From contig JACSVZ010000011.1 of NCBI GenBank assembly GCA_014706295.1, forward strand, positions 8,430,163 through 8,494,162: a DNA stretch of 64,000 bases. Reading direction: 5' to 3'. This DNA is from Lycocorax pyrrhopterus obiensis. Taxonomy: Eukaryota > Chordata > Aves > Passeriformes > Paradisaeidae. Below the pieces are notes generated by a model. That model had not been told where the DNA came from and searched no databases. It saw nothing but the letters and a program-made list of their open reading frames with translations. This document shows, piece by piece, positions 34,560 through 47,700 of this stretch. The position numbers and the translations under genes are program-made. Numbering within the stretch: the first letter of the stretch is position 1; the number at the start of each line of letters is the position of its first letter.

Positions 34560-34920
34560 CCAGGACGCAAAATTCAGTGGGGAGAATAGCGCTGGTGTTT
34601 TGTGTCAGTGGCGTGCTGTTTATCGTGGCTGTGGGCAGTCCCTGAGCTCTCTGGCAAGTGCAGATGCCCTCGGTGAAACCTGCTGGCTTTGCACAGCCGG
34701 GCACGGGGTCCCATTTGCTATCACCTGCGTCTGCACTTCCTTGGCGATTGCAGCTCTGGCCTGCCGGGGCTGCGCTGTGTCTGAACAGCTCCCAGGCAGG
34801 GAGGCTGTTTTCCTCCTGCTCTAAGGAACACGTCTCTTTGGCCCGGGCCAGGCGGGGGGAGGAGGCAGCACGGGGCAAGAGTAATAGGCTGGGACACAGA
34901 GCGGAGAGGTACAAAAGGAC
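34560..34920. promoter_or_regulatory. CpG-rich patch, candidate promoter or exon
   Basis: The only clearly GC- and CpG-rich segment in the window, with roughly 15-20 CpG dinucleotides in about 360 bases against very few elsewhere. It includes GCCGGGCACGGGG, GGCCCGGGCCAGGCGGGGG (34839-34857) and possible Sp1-like GGCGGGG. Open frames on both strands cross it (minus 34528-34971, 147 codons; plus 34600-34824 and 34658-34927), which is what high GC does by lowering stop frequency. No domain is recognised. It could be a minor CpG-island promoter of a non-coding RNA, a GC-rich exon, or an old repeat. Confidence 0.35.
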
Positions 34921-36721
34921 AGAATAATTATGAATGTATTCCAAAGCTGTGTGAACTGTGGTTGTACACACAAACCTATGTTTGATTGTTCCCCCTTTAA
35001 GAACAGTAGACCCTTCAGCTTTTTAATCTCAGTTTTAATGCTCACTGTCTCTACATTTATATATATGGATATACATAGGTACACACAAAAATATACATAA
35101 GCACACAAACATAATTAATTTGATTTAATAAGAGGGAGTCTTATATACAGTGTTAGAACCAGGTAGTAAGTTTTAATAAACTTTTTTCTTTTTCTCATAA
35201 ATTTTGGTAAGTGAGCAGCTGTCTTTAATCATGAAGCATTTCAGTTTAGTTCACATTTTTCAAGGCATATGTAGATCTTGAAACCGTGTATTGTTAAGTT
35301 TTAACAGTTTTTAAAATGTTTTATTTGGGGAAAACTTTTTAATTATGAATAATTTTAGTCTCATGTTATCATAGTCTTCTGAGTCTTACAAAATTGTAAC
35401 ATGTTTCAAAGCATGAACCCGAGGATTTCTTTTCTGTAATCCTTTTGAAATTGTTTCTTCTGTTCTCATAGTGACTTGCCTTCCTCTTCCTTCTTCTGAA
35501 TATATTTCCTCTGTGCTGCTGTATCAAAGAATTCTTTTTCTTTTTGCTGATTGTTTATATATTTGAAGATAGTGAAAGAGGAAGTAAGAACACTGTACGT
35601 ATAATTAAAGGCCTTTCCATGGACTTCTGGTTTTGAACTTCAGTTCTACTTTTGAGTAGCTGTAAGCTGTTTTCTCCTGCCAAGTAACTATCATAGATCA
35701 AAATGAGATAGGCTTGATTACTAATAAGTATGCATGGGTTTAAAGCTTGAATTGTCTAGAGCATGGTTTCTGGGTAATCTCTGGGAGTTTAGAATATACA
35801 CTTTCTTTAAACTGTGTTACAACTGTAATCCTTTGTTGAAGACATTACTGCAAACACCAATTTAATCAGACAGTGCTAAATCTTCTAGAGCTGCTCAAAA
35901 ATGCTCTGTAGCATCAGGATGGGATTCTTATAAATATCAATAGTCATTACATATCTAGCTCCCACTGAATAAGTGTTTTTTAAGGTGTCTGATGATGGAA
36001 AGACCCAAATCATTGGTGACTTTTGCAGATCTTGAGTGGAGAATAAATTCATGAGCAGAAGAACAATTTACTAAGGGGAGTTGAAATGAAAATTAAACAG
36101 ATGTTGGCAGAGCAATAAAACATCCCATGAGCTGTATAATTCTATACAGAGTTACATAGATCTATAGCTGATATGAATTGTTTTATCTTTATGGTAGTCT
36201 TTTTTAAATGAATGGAGCTGTGCTGTCTTGTAATAGCTGAAGATCTGAACCAATTGTGATGTTTTCAGTTTATTTTTTGTCAGTGTCATGCTTGTGGTTA
36301 TCTCTGTGGATTTGAAAAAGACAGGGTACTTGTGAAAATCAATACAGGACATTATAAGAACTAAATTAATTACCTCTATCATTTATTATATTTCTACAAG
36401 ATAAAAAAGAAGTGCTGGTGTAATGCAATGGTAAATTCTGATAAGTGTCTTTATAAAATACTGGCAATTGCTCATATCTGTAAACTCCTGGAAGTATCTA
36501 GAAACCTCTGTATGAAAAAAATTTTCTTGCTTGCGAACTAAATATCCATGTCCTCCTGTGGACAAAACCTTCCGCTAGTAGAAGCTGATGCATCCCATTT
36601 TACCTCATCTGATGATATGAAAAAAGGTGTTTAAAAATACCTTTCTGTTGATATTGGGGATCTTCCTGACATCTGCAGAGGTTTAGTATGTCCTCATCAT
36701 GTACCTTTGCTTACACCTGTA
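34921..36721. other. Non-coding unique sequence
   Basis: AT-rich, with a degenerate alternating purine-pyrimidine patch (TATATATG, ATATACATA, ACACAC) at about 35055-35113. No gene or mobile element was recognised. Confidence 0.6.
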
Positions 36722-36790
36722 CATAGAATCATAGAAAAACCTGAGTTGGAAGGGGCCCATGAAGATCATCGAAGTCTGACCATCTGGTGC
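36722..36790 (-). mobile_element. CR1 LINE 3' end, severely 5'-truncated
   Basis: On the plus strand CATAGAATCATAGAA is followed by CCTGAGTTGGAAGGGGCCCA and GAAGATCATCGAAGTCTGAC, the reverse complement of the avian CR1 3' terminus including two units of its ATTCTATG-type terminal repeat. Sense is therefore on the minus strand. CR1 is the dominant avian non-LTR retrotransposon; 3' tails of under 100 bases are typical of its 5' truncation. No reverse-transcriptase part is present. Confidence 0.85.
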
Positions 36791-38790
36791 TTATAGAAGC
36801 AGCTGTGTAAACTCATTGTATTTGGTACTATTGCAAGGAGAAAAACTAGTAACACTGCTGTTTTCTGGATGAGTAAAAAGAAGGAGTCCTGTGAGCATAT
36901 TTCTGAAAGCTGAAATGAGTTCCTGGAATTAAAATAGTTAGAGTTCCTGAGTTCCTTGCAGTCTCCCTGACAGGCCAGGTTTGTTTGTTTGCTTTTTTTG
37001 TTTTTTTTAAAGGAGTATCATTTTTATGCACATGTAGTCTTATTTTCAAACCAGAACTAGCTCCTCTTCTAGCAGACTGAAATCACATTTAATTCTACTG
37101 AAACTATTTCCTCTTTGTTGACAACAACAGCAGAACCTAGAGATTATAATAGCAAGATTATAATAGCAAATATATTTTTGTATGAAAAACTGTTTTACTG
37201 GGGAAAGCTGATAGTTGATTAGTGAGTATTTCATAGGCATCAAATTGTCATAAAAACCAACTGTTATTTCTATGACAAGTATGGTAGAAAAAGGAGAGGG
37301 GAAAAAATGAGGATTCCAAGGGAAAGAAACTTTCTTGGGAAATGGATCTGCATGTTGAGAGCAGAATTCTTAACACACTAGCAGAACTTAGTCTGCAAGT
37401 ATTGATGCAAGAAACTCAACAATTTAAGTGGAGGAAAAGTGAGTAATTGTTTTCAGTTTACCTCTTCTACAACTGGATCAAAAATAACAAACTGCCACTG
37501 ATAAATCCAATTAGTACTTTTTAGAAGATAGTAGGAAATTTTTCTGGATAAGATTGACTAATTATAGATTAGTTATGTGAACCACCTGCCGAGCTGTTTG
37601 CAGAACTGAAGTTGAGGTCAATGTTATGACTAATTTGCTTTTGTGTTGCATTGGCTTACAGGAATCGATGTTTCTAAGATTCAAGCAACAGCAAATGATT
37701 ATCAGCTGAGCAAAATTATTCCACGGAGCAATCTCTTCTGGAAAAAAGAGGATAAACTTGGTAGTTAATGAAAAATAAGCTTCAGTTAGTACAGCGATGA
37801 TGTAATGATGATAATAAAAGGAATAATTTAGAGATAAAATCAAAAAGAGAAGCAGGTGCATGTATTTTATTAAGACTGCACTCATTTTTAACCAAGTAGG
37901 TAAGACTATTTCTATATAGTATTTATAAAATATCCTGCGCAATATTCAAGACTTAGCTGATCCAATTTTTTACTATTAGCGAATCTTGACAGATTTTTCT
38001 CTGACTTTAAAAATATTCCAGATTTATCCATGTCACTTTGCCTATTTGTTATGCAGGTACTAATACAGAGGGGTTTGCATTTGTGATTGGTCCTTGAGAT
38101 GGTTCTGCATTCTTTATTTCCACCTGTTTCTTTTTTTTTGGACTCAGTTTATCTTCCTTTTGTTCATATACCAACAGTGAGCTGTGCTAGAAGAACCACA
38201 GCTTGTATGAAATAAATAGAACGGTTCGGCCACTTTCAGATTGAAAGATGAGAATCTCAAGTCCATAGCATATAAGACAGGACAAAATGGAAACCCTGCT
38301 GGGCAACATATGCATTTTTATGGCTTATTGTCAACCCCCTTTATTCTATACACAAATGGATAGAAGAAGAAGAAGACAGGATTAAAAGATTAGTTATGTC
38401 AGTTCCTTTTGGTTCCACTATATTACTGCTGTTTTATTAAATCAGGCTACTGACCAAATGTCCAGTTTTCCATTCCTGTGAAGGGTGTTTCTTCATGCCT
38501 ACAATTGATTTTCACACTTTAATCAAAGACTATTCAAATCTTTCAATAGAAAACTCAGGTATGTTTCACGGACTAAAAAAACCAGAATAAAATGAAAAAT
38601 ATTTACATTCTAGTCATGCAACACAACTAACTTGTTGTTTAAGATACATGTCTCTGCATTAGAAAAGCCTTTTCCCCCACTGGTGTTCTGGGAGAAGTGA
38701 TCTCTCCTTTCTTTGTGTACCTGTGTCAAAATTCTCGGAGCTGCTGCTTGTCTGTGGATGCTTTGCTGTCATGGCACATTTAGAGGTAAA
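36791..38790. other. Non-coding unique sequence between two CR1 tails
   Basis: AT-rich. It holds a perfect 14-base tandem duplication at 37141-37168. The 126-codon minus frame at 37562-37942 has no recognisable domain. Nothing else was seen. Confidence 0.6.
37141..37168. repeat. Perfect 14-base tandem duplication
   Basis: AGATTATAATAGCA occurs twice back to back (37141-37154 and 37155-37168) with no mismatch, which points to a recent slippage event and a possible length polymorphism. Confidence 0.85.
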
Positions 38791-38843
38791 ATCATAGAAT
38801 ATCCTGAGTTGGAATGGACCCACGAGGGTCCTGGAGTCCAATG
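38791..38843 (-). mobile_element. CR1 LINE 3' end, severely 5'-truncated
   Basis: ATCATAGAATATCCTGAGTT then GGAATGGACCCACGAGGGTC and CTGGAGTCCAATGCC form the reverse complement of an avian CR1 3' end, of a closely related type to the copy at 36722. Sense on the minus strand. About 53 bases remain. Confidence 0.85.
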
Positions 38844-39289
38844 CCAATTAAATAAATACTTAAGTAAGCCTGTAGCATGATATAGCTCAGCAAAATTAAT
38901 GACAAAGTATAAAATAATTCAAGCTGAGCAGGAGCAGTGTATTGGCTGGGCCTTACTCACTCAGCTTCAGTAACGGGAGCTCCCAGTGCCACGGCTACTG
39001 TGGAACATGCAGCAAATATGTCCTGAAATACATTTGACAATGTGTGCAAGAGATCCCTCACTTGTAATGGGATGGGCAACAATAATCCCACAGTATCTAT
39101 GTTTTACCATCAGGTTTTAGCCTTAACAGCACTGACATAACGTAATGCAATGGAAGACTTCAAACACATCTATGCATGAAGGGGGGAAGTGTTTGTGGCT
39201 GCAGATGGTACACAGAAAGCTTACTTTTAAAGTTGTGAGATCCCTAAAAATGTGTCCCATTTCAATTTTAATATTTTAAAAGTTTACTA
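38844..39289. other. Non-coding unique sequence
   Basis: Unique AT-rich DNA; nothing recognised. Confidence 0.55.
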
Positions 39290-39900
39290 ACTCGCATCAT
39301 CTATTGTAAGGCTTTGATCTTGTAAGTACTGGCACTGTGCACAGCAGGAGCATTTGATTTAGGGTAAGTGCATATGGTGGCTGCCACGAAACTCAAGTGA
39401 AATTAAACAAGCAGCTGAGGGCTTTGTGTTATTAGAATTCTAGAGCTTCTTGTCTACCTCTCTTTCTCAGCAATATTAGGTAGGAAATGAATATGGAGTG
39501 TGAACAGGGAAAGGGCTAAATAATTACGTAAGCTCAGCCTTGCTGACAAAGGAATTGCCTCCTTATGTACCTTCTGTTTGCAGGGCAGCCACCCCACAGT
39601 TCTTTTCTAAATGATGCAGTGCATTTTTTACCTTCTCCTTTTCTTATCACCTTTTAACTTAACTGTACATCCCACTGTCTATTCCTGCGTGGTGTAAGAG
39701 TGATTTGTAGCTAGTAATTTGACAGCCTCCCTCCTCCCTTTCTGAACATTTGGCTTTCTTGGTTACACCACTTACTGTGCCCCAGCATTTACAAAGGCAA
39801 AGCAATTAATTCAAAGACCCAAGCACATGCTGTACACTAGAAAAGCTGCTATTATTTGCAATCACTTCATTTGCTGAAACTAGAAATTCAAATCTCTACA
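39290..39900. promoter_or_regulatory. Enhancer-like non-coding block (candidate)
   Basis: Non-repetitive block containing an exact TTACGTAA (39524-39531), the palindromic binding site of PAR-bZIP/E4BP4 and C/EBP-type factors, CTTTGATCTTG near 39313 (TCF/LEF-like), CTAGTAATTTGAC near 39713, AAAGCAATTAATTCAAAG (39800-39817) and TTATTTGCAATCAC near 39853. No frame of note. Texture-based inference only. Confidence 0.25.
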
Positions 39901-40199
39901 AAGCTTTACTGCAAATAATATGCACAGACCTTTATGCTGAGCTTATGCTGTCATTTTAAATTGTATATCTGCATTCAGTGGACAAACTACCTTTTTGTGA
40001 ATTCAGCAGCAGCACTTTGTCATCCTAAAGAAAATTACTCAAAGGACTATAGTATGATAGCCATTTATCAGCTGTGCTACTGTATGGGATTGTGGATCGT
40101 CTTCTATCTTCTTACCACAGAAGTGTCTGCTTTGCTTTCTCATTATTTTATCCCTTTGCTTATAGGCATGGTAGGAAATTAGGATATTTTACTTATAGC

Positions 40200-40560
40200 T
40201 GCTGATGATTGTTATTTTTATTCACAAAAGGCAAGGACGGGGAAGTTATTAAACTTATTCTCTTGAGTGAAAAAGATAATCATCGCTTCATTTTTTTGTG
40301 ACTAAGATTCTCCATTTGCTTCCCAGAATTACTGTAAAGGAGGACTGTGTTTGGAGGCTTAAATTAGCATGACAATTAAGGAGATTCAGATCAACGGCTG
40401 CTGATATAGATATGATATGTTTGGTACTATTTTATTCTCATGGAAATGAGTTATTTTTCTGTACAGTGCCCACATATAAGATAAACATAATTCCATACTG
40501 ACATATGAATAGCTGTTCATTACTATAATGTTCTATGGAAAAGTACTTTGTCTCTTTCCA
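40200..40560. promoter_or_regulatory. Enhancer-like non-coding block (candidate)
   Basis: It includes AAGATAATCATCG near 40270, TAAATTAGCATGACAATTAA near 40361-40380 and CATGGAAATGAG near 40440. Non-repetitive, no open frame. Low confidence, awaiting alignment. Confidence 0.2.
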
Positions 40561-43500
40561 GTACCATATGGCTGGAGGTTTAAGATTCAAAAGTACTTCT
40601 CCTGAATAGCTTGTACTAAATGAGCTTTTTCAGCTCTTATTTGAAGTATTGTGAATAATCTTGTAGTCAGAATAGAAATATCACTGTGCCACCGTCATCA
40701 TTAGCTAATGCTTTTCATATATTAACATTTATGTGACAAAATTACATAAACATCTTTGGCTCAGGCACTCCATTAACTAACTTGATTCCAGTTGCTGTTC
40801 TGTGCGATTTGGCTTTCATTCAATCTTATTTACAAAAATCAAGGGTCAATGAATGCCAATCTGTTTTAACATGTTGTATGAAGTACCTACTAAAGAACCA
40901 CTACCAGTGTTATTTAAATCAAGAGTAACCTTGTACATCAGATCCTCACAGTGGCACAGCGCTTTTGACCGTACATTGCTTGGATCTTTAAACTCTCTTA
41001 TAGTGATTTATTTTCTCAACAGTGGTAGCTGCCAGCAAAACATGCACAGCAAAAAGCATCCTCTCACAACCTTTAGCTGTTCAGAAATCCTTCCTAAGTT
41101 ATACAACATCTTTCTATTTTTGTTAAACTTTACAATAAAATGCTTTTAATTTTGTTCTTCTCTCATTTGATTTTCTTGTAGGTTATTAAATTTTTCAGTC
41201 TTAAAGTACTGTTTGTTGCTGCTTCTGTTCTGTTCACACATTTTTGAACTCTCCAGTGTATCACCTGAGACGAGCAAGTTCTTGTTTTACTTTGCTTGCT
41301 ATCTTTTTGCTGTTTTAAAACTTTCTTTTACTCTGACGCATCAAAAAAATATTAAGAAAAACCAATACTGTGTTTGAAATGAAATCACAGTTCAAGTGGA
41401 AATTCAGATAATGTTAAGTTATAGCACTTTACTGTAAACTAAAGAGATCTAGATGAAAATATTTAGAAATTTAGGGTCCAGTTAATCAAGGTCATTCAAA
41501 TAAACCAGGAGGATTACTCCCATGATTAAATCCTTATCAACATGGATGAAGGATCAGAATGAGTAAGGCATAACTGGCCCACAAATTTGTTATGGTTGAA
41601 GTATTTTATGGAATGTACCCACAACTAATGCTAAAATTAAAAAAAAGAACGACCACCATGGCTGCTCTCCTGAGAAAAGAAGGACTGTGGGATTTTCTGA
41701 AGGATCATACAAGTTTAAAGGAGGTTTTTGCTTTGGAATCCTGTAAAAATAAAGCCACATAGAAACAACAAAGCTGTAGGTGCAGCATAGAAGTAACAAG
41801 GAAGACAATATACCCCCAGACCACATGATTTTATAAGAAAAGGATTTGAAATCATACTTGAGTAAGTGTGTTTATGAATTAAGGAAATGATTCCAAATTA
41901 CTTTTGCTCAGGGATGATCAAGAAATAGCCTTGATTTCTCTGCCATCACAGAGCTTCTGTCTTGGTAAGACTTTGATTTGACCCATTGCTATAGTATCTT
42001 TTTAGATCATATATTTCAGATGAATGCTCTGAATTTCTAATGACATTTTGCTTGTGTCAAGCTTTTGCAAATTAAGAGCTTAATAAAAACATCCATAAAT
42101 CTTTACCTAACAATGACTTGCTCAGAGACCACATCCTTTCTTTGTCACATGAACTATTGGCTAATCAAAGAATTCTAGTGTTCCAGTGGTGCATGACCAT
42201 GGTTAAGTTTCTGAGATAAAAGTCATTAGGACTTAATTTCTGAGACTATTATTTATTTGACAAAGGATCAGCACCATTGAGAGGCAGAGCTTTACCTTTG
42301 TTTCCTATGCTGTTATGACATTTAAGAACATTCAAAGCCTCCACTCTGTACATGCAAGTATTTATCCAGGTGGGGATATATCATCATATTAGTTTGCTTA
42401 TGTTTTATCCAGCAGCATGTGATAGAAGGCATATTGATGCTGCTTTGTAAGTTTGATCGTGTGCTTTGTGCCTGAGGTTTTCAGATAGCACCACTGTACC
42501 TTGTGGGATGTCACTTTAACCTGAGGGAAACTATGGTCCAGCTTAACAAACTCTTATGATTTCCCCCAACATCTGATAACTCTGTTTGGAGCAGTGGGCT
42601 GGCATGTGGAACCTGCTGTAGAGCATGAATGAGATGGTGCACTTGCAGCTGGAGTGAAACACAGAACTGCTTCAGCCTGGCAGCTTTATCTGTCTTTGGA
42701 GAGATGCATCTACAAATAAAGGAGATTTTGTTCCAATTTCTGGAGCGCCTGTGGAGAAACATTTTGGGGCTTGACTCACGTGAAAGAATGGTAGTGGGGG
42801 ACCAAGCACCAGAACACCAGGATAAAAAGGCTGCTTTTCTGAGGCCCAGAGATGATTTCCCACTGCACTAAGGACACTGGTGGGGGAAAAGTTTTTTATT
42901 CTTGCAAGACACAGTTGATCAAACTGGAACATTAGTTGTTATCTAGTCCTGAAAGAGCAGAATGTGGGAGCTCTTAGGCTGTCAGGGGGAAGGGAGAAGA
43001 TTTTGTTCTTCTGTTGTTGCACCTTGTCCCTCTCTTAGAGTCAACTGACTCTCTTGCTGTTTGAAGTCTTTCAGTGGATGTTTGGACAAGAGACAAGAGC
43101 TGTTTAATTTATACCATAAGTGGTGCAGAATGAAGGCAGAATGTTTGTTTACAAGACTGAAGGGTACATGGTAGCTCTTTGTGACAAGTCTGAGTGTTTC
43201 TCAACAAATGGAGTTCCCCTTGTTCCAGGAAGAGTTATGTACTATATAAGATAGGTTTCACTTTAAGAGAATGTTGTATGTGGAAACAGGCATTGCAGGG
43301 TGAAAAAATAGCTATTACAATATGATACCTCTAATTACAAAATGCACAAGATTTCACTGTGACACTGAAATGTAATTTGTGACTTTAAAGATTTACGGGC
43401 ACAGTAACAATTTTATTTCATTGTTATCAATTTCCCTTCTTAGCAATGGACAATTCAGTTTTCTCTATTTTTTCACTATCTGTTTTTATCTTGCTGAGCT

Positions 43501-44661
43501 GGTACCAACCTGTTTTACATTCAAAAACTGTTAGAAAAAGTTATTCAAATATATATTTTTATGGCATGTAAATTTCAGTATTTGTTTGGTTTGTTCTTCC
43601 TCACATGCAAGCTATGTAAACCAGATTCCAATAATGCTTTAAAATAAACCTGTTAGTCTAGTAAGGAAAGGTCAGAGCCAGTATTTTATACTGCTAGCTG
43701 ATTTATAGTACTGTGTGGCTTGTAAAAAGACAAAATGATAATTTAGGCAAACAAGATACCAATGCATAACTCTGCCCATTCTAGGGCTGAAGTAGTTTAT
43801 GCTTTTCTGCCTGGTTCATTTTGTCTTCATGACAAAATAGTATAAACAGTTGTAGCCAGGGCTATAAACTGTAGAGTTTAATTGTTGTGCCCAGTAGAGC
43901 TTTAAGTTCCAAGCCTTAAACAGTAAAGCAGATTTCAATTCCTAAGGGTCGTACCATATTTTTAGTTAGGACTAAAATATAACAGTTGCCTGAGGAAGAA
44001 GTTTTAGTCAGGAAAATATTTGAAGAAGGAAAAGCCTTATTTAAAATTTTACTAGAAAAAGAGAATTCTGCGCCAGTTGTCAGAAAATATAACATGCTAA
44101 GCCACAGGAAATCTGCCTAAACAGTGTTACAAGTTGGGCCACTGAGAGTATTTACCAGAACTTCTGGTACCTGCCAGTCAGAGAATATGGGTGGAAAATC
44201 TTCTAGCAGACAGTGCAGCCGGCTGAATTTTTGGCACTACTTATCTGTGACTCTAAGAGGAAAGGTGAATAAAATGTTCTCTAATCTGCTCTAGCAAAGC
44301 TCTAATGAAGAAAAAGGTTTGAGTTTGTCAGCAGCGCAGTTCTTGTGGTTGATACACCTGTCCACCAGGAGGGACAGCGGAGTTCTCTTTGTTTTGCATA
44401 GGCTGTTAGACGGCTCTGAGAGACTGATCCTTCCTTCCACAGCCATTGCAACTCCTGCTCTGAATGAACAGCCACCACTGAAGCCTGATGAATGCTGGCT
44501 GATGGAAGGGGAAAGCTCTGCATTTAGAACAATTTTGCTGATTCTAGCTAGTGTCACCTTTCCCTTGTCTAAAGCATACTTGCTTCTACCAGCGAGAAAG
44601 TCTAAAAGAAGTGCTGTCTCTCCAGAGAGACATTGCAATTGTTCAGATAAACATTGGAGCC
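40561..44661. other. Non-coding unique sequence
   Basis: About 4 kb. The 78-codon minus frame at 41590-41826 predicts two hydrophobic segments around a polar loop, but T-rich codons explain this and it is rejected as a gene. Overlapping frames at 42511-42932 and 44291-44702 occupy both strands and show no domain. No repeats were recognised apart from the CR1 tail that follows. Confidence 0.6.
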
Positions 44662-44710
44662 GTGATCTTTTGATGTCCCTTCTAGCCTGGGCTCTTCTGT
44701 GATTCTATAA
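44662..44710 (+). mobile_element. CR1 LINE 3' end, plus orientation
   Basis: GTGATCTTTTGATGTCCCTT then CTAGCCTGGGCTCTTCTGTG and ATTCTATAA fit the avian CR1 terminus 'GATCTTTGAGGTCCCTTCCAACCTGGGC..ATTCTGTGATTCTATGA'. It is more diverged than the two minus-strand copies and of a different subfamily type. The element's left boundary is uncertain; preceding sequence may include more of the 3' UTR. Confidence 0.75.
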
Positions 44711-47700
44711 ATGAGGTGCAGGTGGACAGAGGGGATATCAAGAGATGGGGAACTGCTCCTGCTTGGTGTCCCATGGAAGGAGGCCTCTGTTGGTGCTCCT
44801 GAATCAGAAGGGTGCAGCCCACTCAATTGATTCTGTTGCTTCTCTATAGATAAAAGGAGGTTTTATACCATGTGCAGTATAACTATATTTTGAATAAGGA
44901 ACTGTCAGGTTTTAGTTTTTCTGTGACTGCTGTGAGGGATGGACATAGAATATTTTGCAATGGACAAATAACTGCCTGCTTCAGGAAGCAGAGAAAATAG
45001 AAGCCAAATGTAAGCATGAGTAAAAGCATTTATACATGATTGTGATTCAAGGGATAGAGTCACAGAACAACTTCAAAGATTCCTGCTAGTCGACAGGACA
45101 TTTGGAACAGACTGAGATGAGAAAAAAGCATTCCCTCTGCATTACAAAATTCTGGCATTCTCTTTCAAACTGCTAATTAGGAAAAATAGGTAGCACCCAC
45201 AGATGAAAGCACTGTATGCATCAATCTTAAAGACATGATTATGGAATTTTTGGTACCAAGCATCTAGACATTGGTCCCCCATAAACTTGTTTGTGTATCT
45301 GAGAAATAGAATTTAGAAGTGTAAAAGACTAACTTAACTAACTTCTCTAAATCATAGTGCAGAGTGCTTTTTTTTTTCCTTTTTCAGATTTGAATTGATT
45401 TCTGTTTAAAAGATTGATTTCCCCAAGCATTTTTGTGGGGTATTTCTACCTTAATAACATGAAAGTTAATTTTTCTTTTACAGTCAAACCATTTGCAGAT
45501 CAGCATAGCGTAATATATTTGATAATTACAAGCATTCTTTGAGGATACCTGTTAAAGTTTACAAACACATCAGCTCTTGCTAAACTGAAACAGAGAGAAA
45601 GGCAAGTGTTTGGTATGTACAGAGTTTTCCATAGTCCTAAACCAAGTTCAATTAAAAAATAAATGCAGAACAATGACACTTATTTTGGTTTTATTATTTT
45701 TTAAAATGTATTGTAGATAATATACAATCCAGAAGGATAACAGTGTTTGGGAAATGTGTCTGCTAAGTAATGTGTTTGATTCTCTCTGTGTGGGTTTGTG
45801 TGAAATACTCTGTGACAACGTAGCCTTCAATGTGGCTCTTTCCAGCAGCAGGATTGTCCTTGCGTGATAAACCTTGGCCATCAACACTGAATAGTTCCAG
45901 CCCAATGAAGCAAAGCACAGGGATGGAGCATGGAAACTCCTCAGAGAAAAAATGGAAGCTGAGAAATTAATGGGTTTTTTTTTAAAAAAAACAGCTTGAG
46001 AATTTTTCCTTTCTGTTAAGTAACACTGACAAAATTCTTAATCTTCTCAAGACTGGTGAGAGTTTTGGGGACAGCTGAATTAAAGGATGGGTTGCTTGGT
46101 GACTCACTTCTTCTAAGAGTACCAAAATGAAGATGTTTCAGGTGTAACCTGAATTTATTCTTTGAAACATTTTATGGCTTCCTCCTGTGGAGCTGCTGTT
46201 CTGCCTGCAGCTGTGTGGGGCTCTAGGATAATGTTTACGGTAGGATGGCAAGATACGTGAGAAGACTCTGTCCTAATTCTGAGACGTGGTGTAGTTGTAA
46301 TATGGAGTCTTTCTTTTCCCAGAAACAGCAACAAATAGCAGATTTGACCCTTTGTTGCATATATGGATGGCACATCTGAATTTTCTCCTGCCTATCAGGT
46401 CTTGCTGCAGTAATTATATTTGCTTAGTAGTCCTCTTGAAGGTTGTCAAAATTTCCCTTCAGAGCTGAACTAAGGTCAGTCATCTCAAGCCCATTATTAT
46501 ATCAAAAAATTCTTATATTTCATCCCAATTGATATTAAATATTGAACTACATATTAGTCACCTGTATATTTTTTCGCTGAAGTTTGGTTGTCGGTTTTCA
46601 AGCATATGTGAAATATGCAGGTAAACATATGGTTTTTCACACTGAGATTTTTATACTGCTTTACCTAATGAGAAGGTGTCTTGTTCTTCTGTGGGTTAAT
46701 TATTCTCACATAATGTCTTTCGCCACAGCAGCTGTGAAGGCAGCTGATAATCCAGGGAGAGAGGGTCAAGACCCTACCGCACAGAAGAAGTTTCCCGTAC
46801 ACTTATATTTGCAGGGAAATATAAAAAAAGACATTGAAATTTGATGGAGTCTCCCCACATTTTGGAGTCCCCTAAATGGTTATGTGGCTTCTATAAAGCC
46901 AGCATCCTTCTCTAAACTGAAGTTCTTTCCTGTGAACGGATGCTGACCAAATCCCGGATTGAGGTGGTGTGTAAGCACCTGTGAACTTACCAGCTGGATG
47001 TAGAGAGGGCAAAGAGTTTTCTTTCTTTTCTTAGTTAAGTATTATATTCTTTCCCTCCTTCAGTGTGTCTTTCCAGTTTTTTGGAGGTGATGAGACCTAA
47101 TTGTAAATGGTTGTTTTGTTTGTAAATAAATAATTGTATTTGCTTTCATTTAATTTTGCTGGAGGTAAGTATGATTTCAGACTAAGCAGAATTATATTCC
47201 TGCAAGGATAGTGGTCCTAAGAGGCATTGCATTCCTGCAAGGGCAGCGAACCTTAAAATTAGAGTACCCTGTCCTGATTTCCAAGACATTTCTCTGTGGC
47301 ATGTAAAGGATAGCTGGACCATACCAGATCTCTGTTGGACTGTTTGATTTAGGAAAGAATAACACAGCTACATGTGTGGAAAAAATGCCTTCTGATGACC
47401 TGTAATAGCCACAAGAATTTGTTGGCATGTGGAAATGTAATTAGGAACATGTGGATCCCAAGAGCACAGGAGACTTTGTGGCACAGGGGCTAAGCCCAGA
47501 AGCATAACACGCTGAAGTTTTGAGCAGAATGACCAGTGAAAATTGTGTTAATAATTTGTATTGGTAGCATATAAAAATATGCCTGTTATATTGCTGCTTT
47601 TTAGGGTAATTGCAGAAAAAATGTATTTGATTGAAACTATGCAGCAAGAGTCATGGCCTGAATTAATTTAGGCTTTGATAACTTCTAGTATCTAAGTATG

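Noticed and set aside
34528..34971. 147-codon minus-strand frame, the longest in the window
   Set aside because: It lies across the CpG-rich patch where stops are rare, overlaps two plus frames, and its translation shows no domain, signal peptide or family resemblance.
41590..41826. 78-codon minus frame predicting two hydrophobic segments (a possible small membrane protein)
   Set aside because: Hydrophobicity follows from T-rich codons; no homologue comes to mind and there is no promoter or splice context. Cross-species codon conservation would be needed to revive it.
44319..44702. 127-codon plus frame running into the CR1 tail
   Set aside because: It ends inside a CR1 3' end and overlaps minus frames in the same DNA; it does not resemble CR1 reverse transcriptase or endonuclease.
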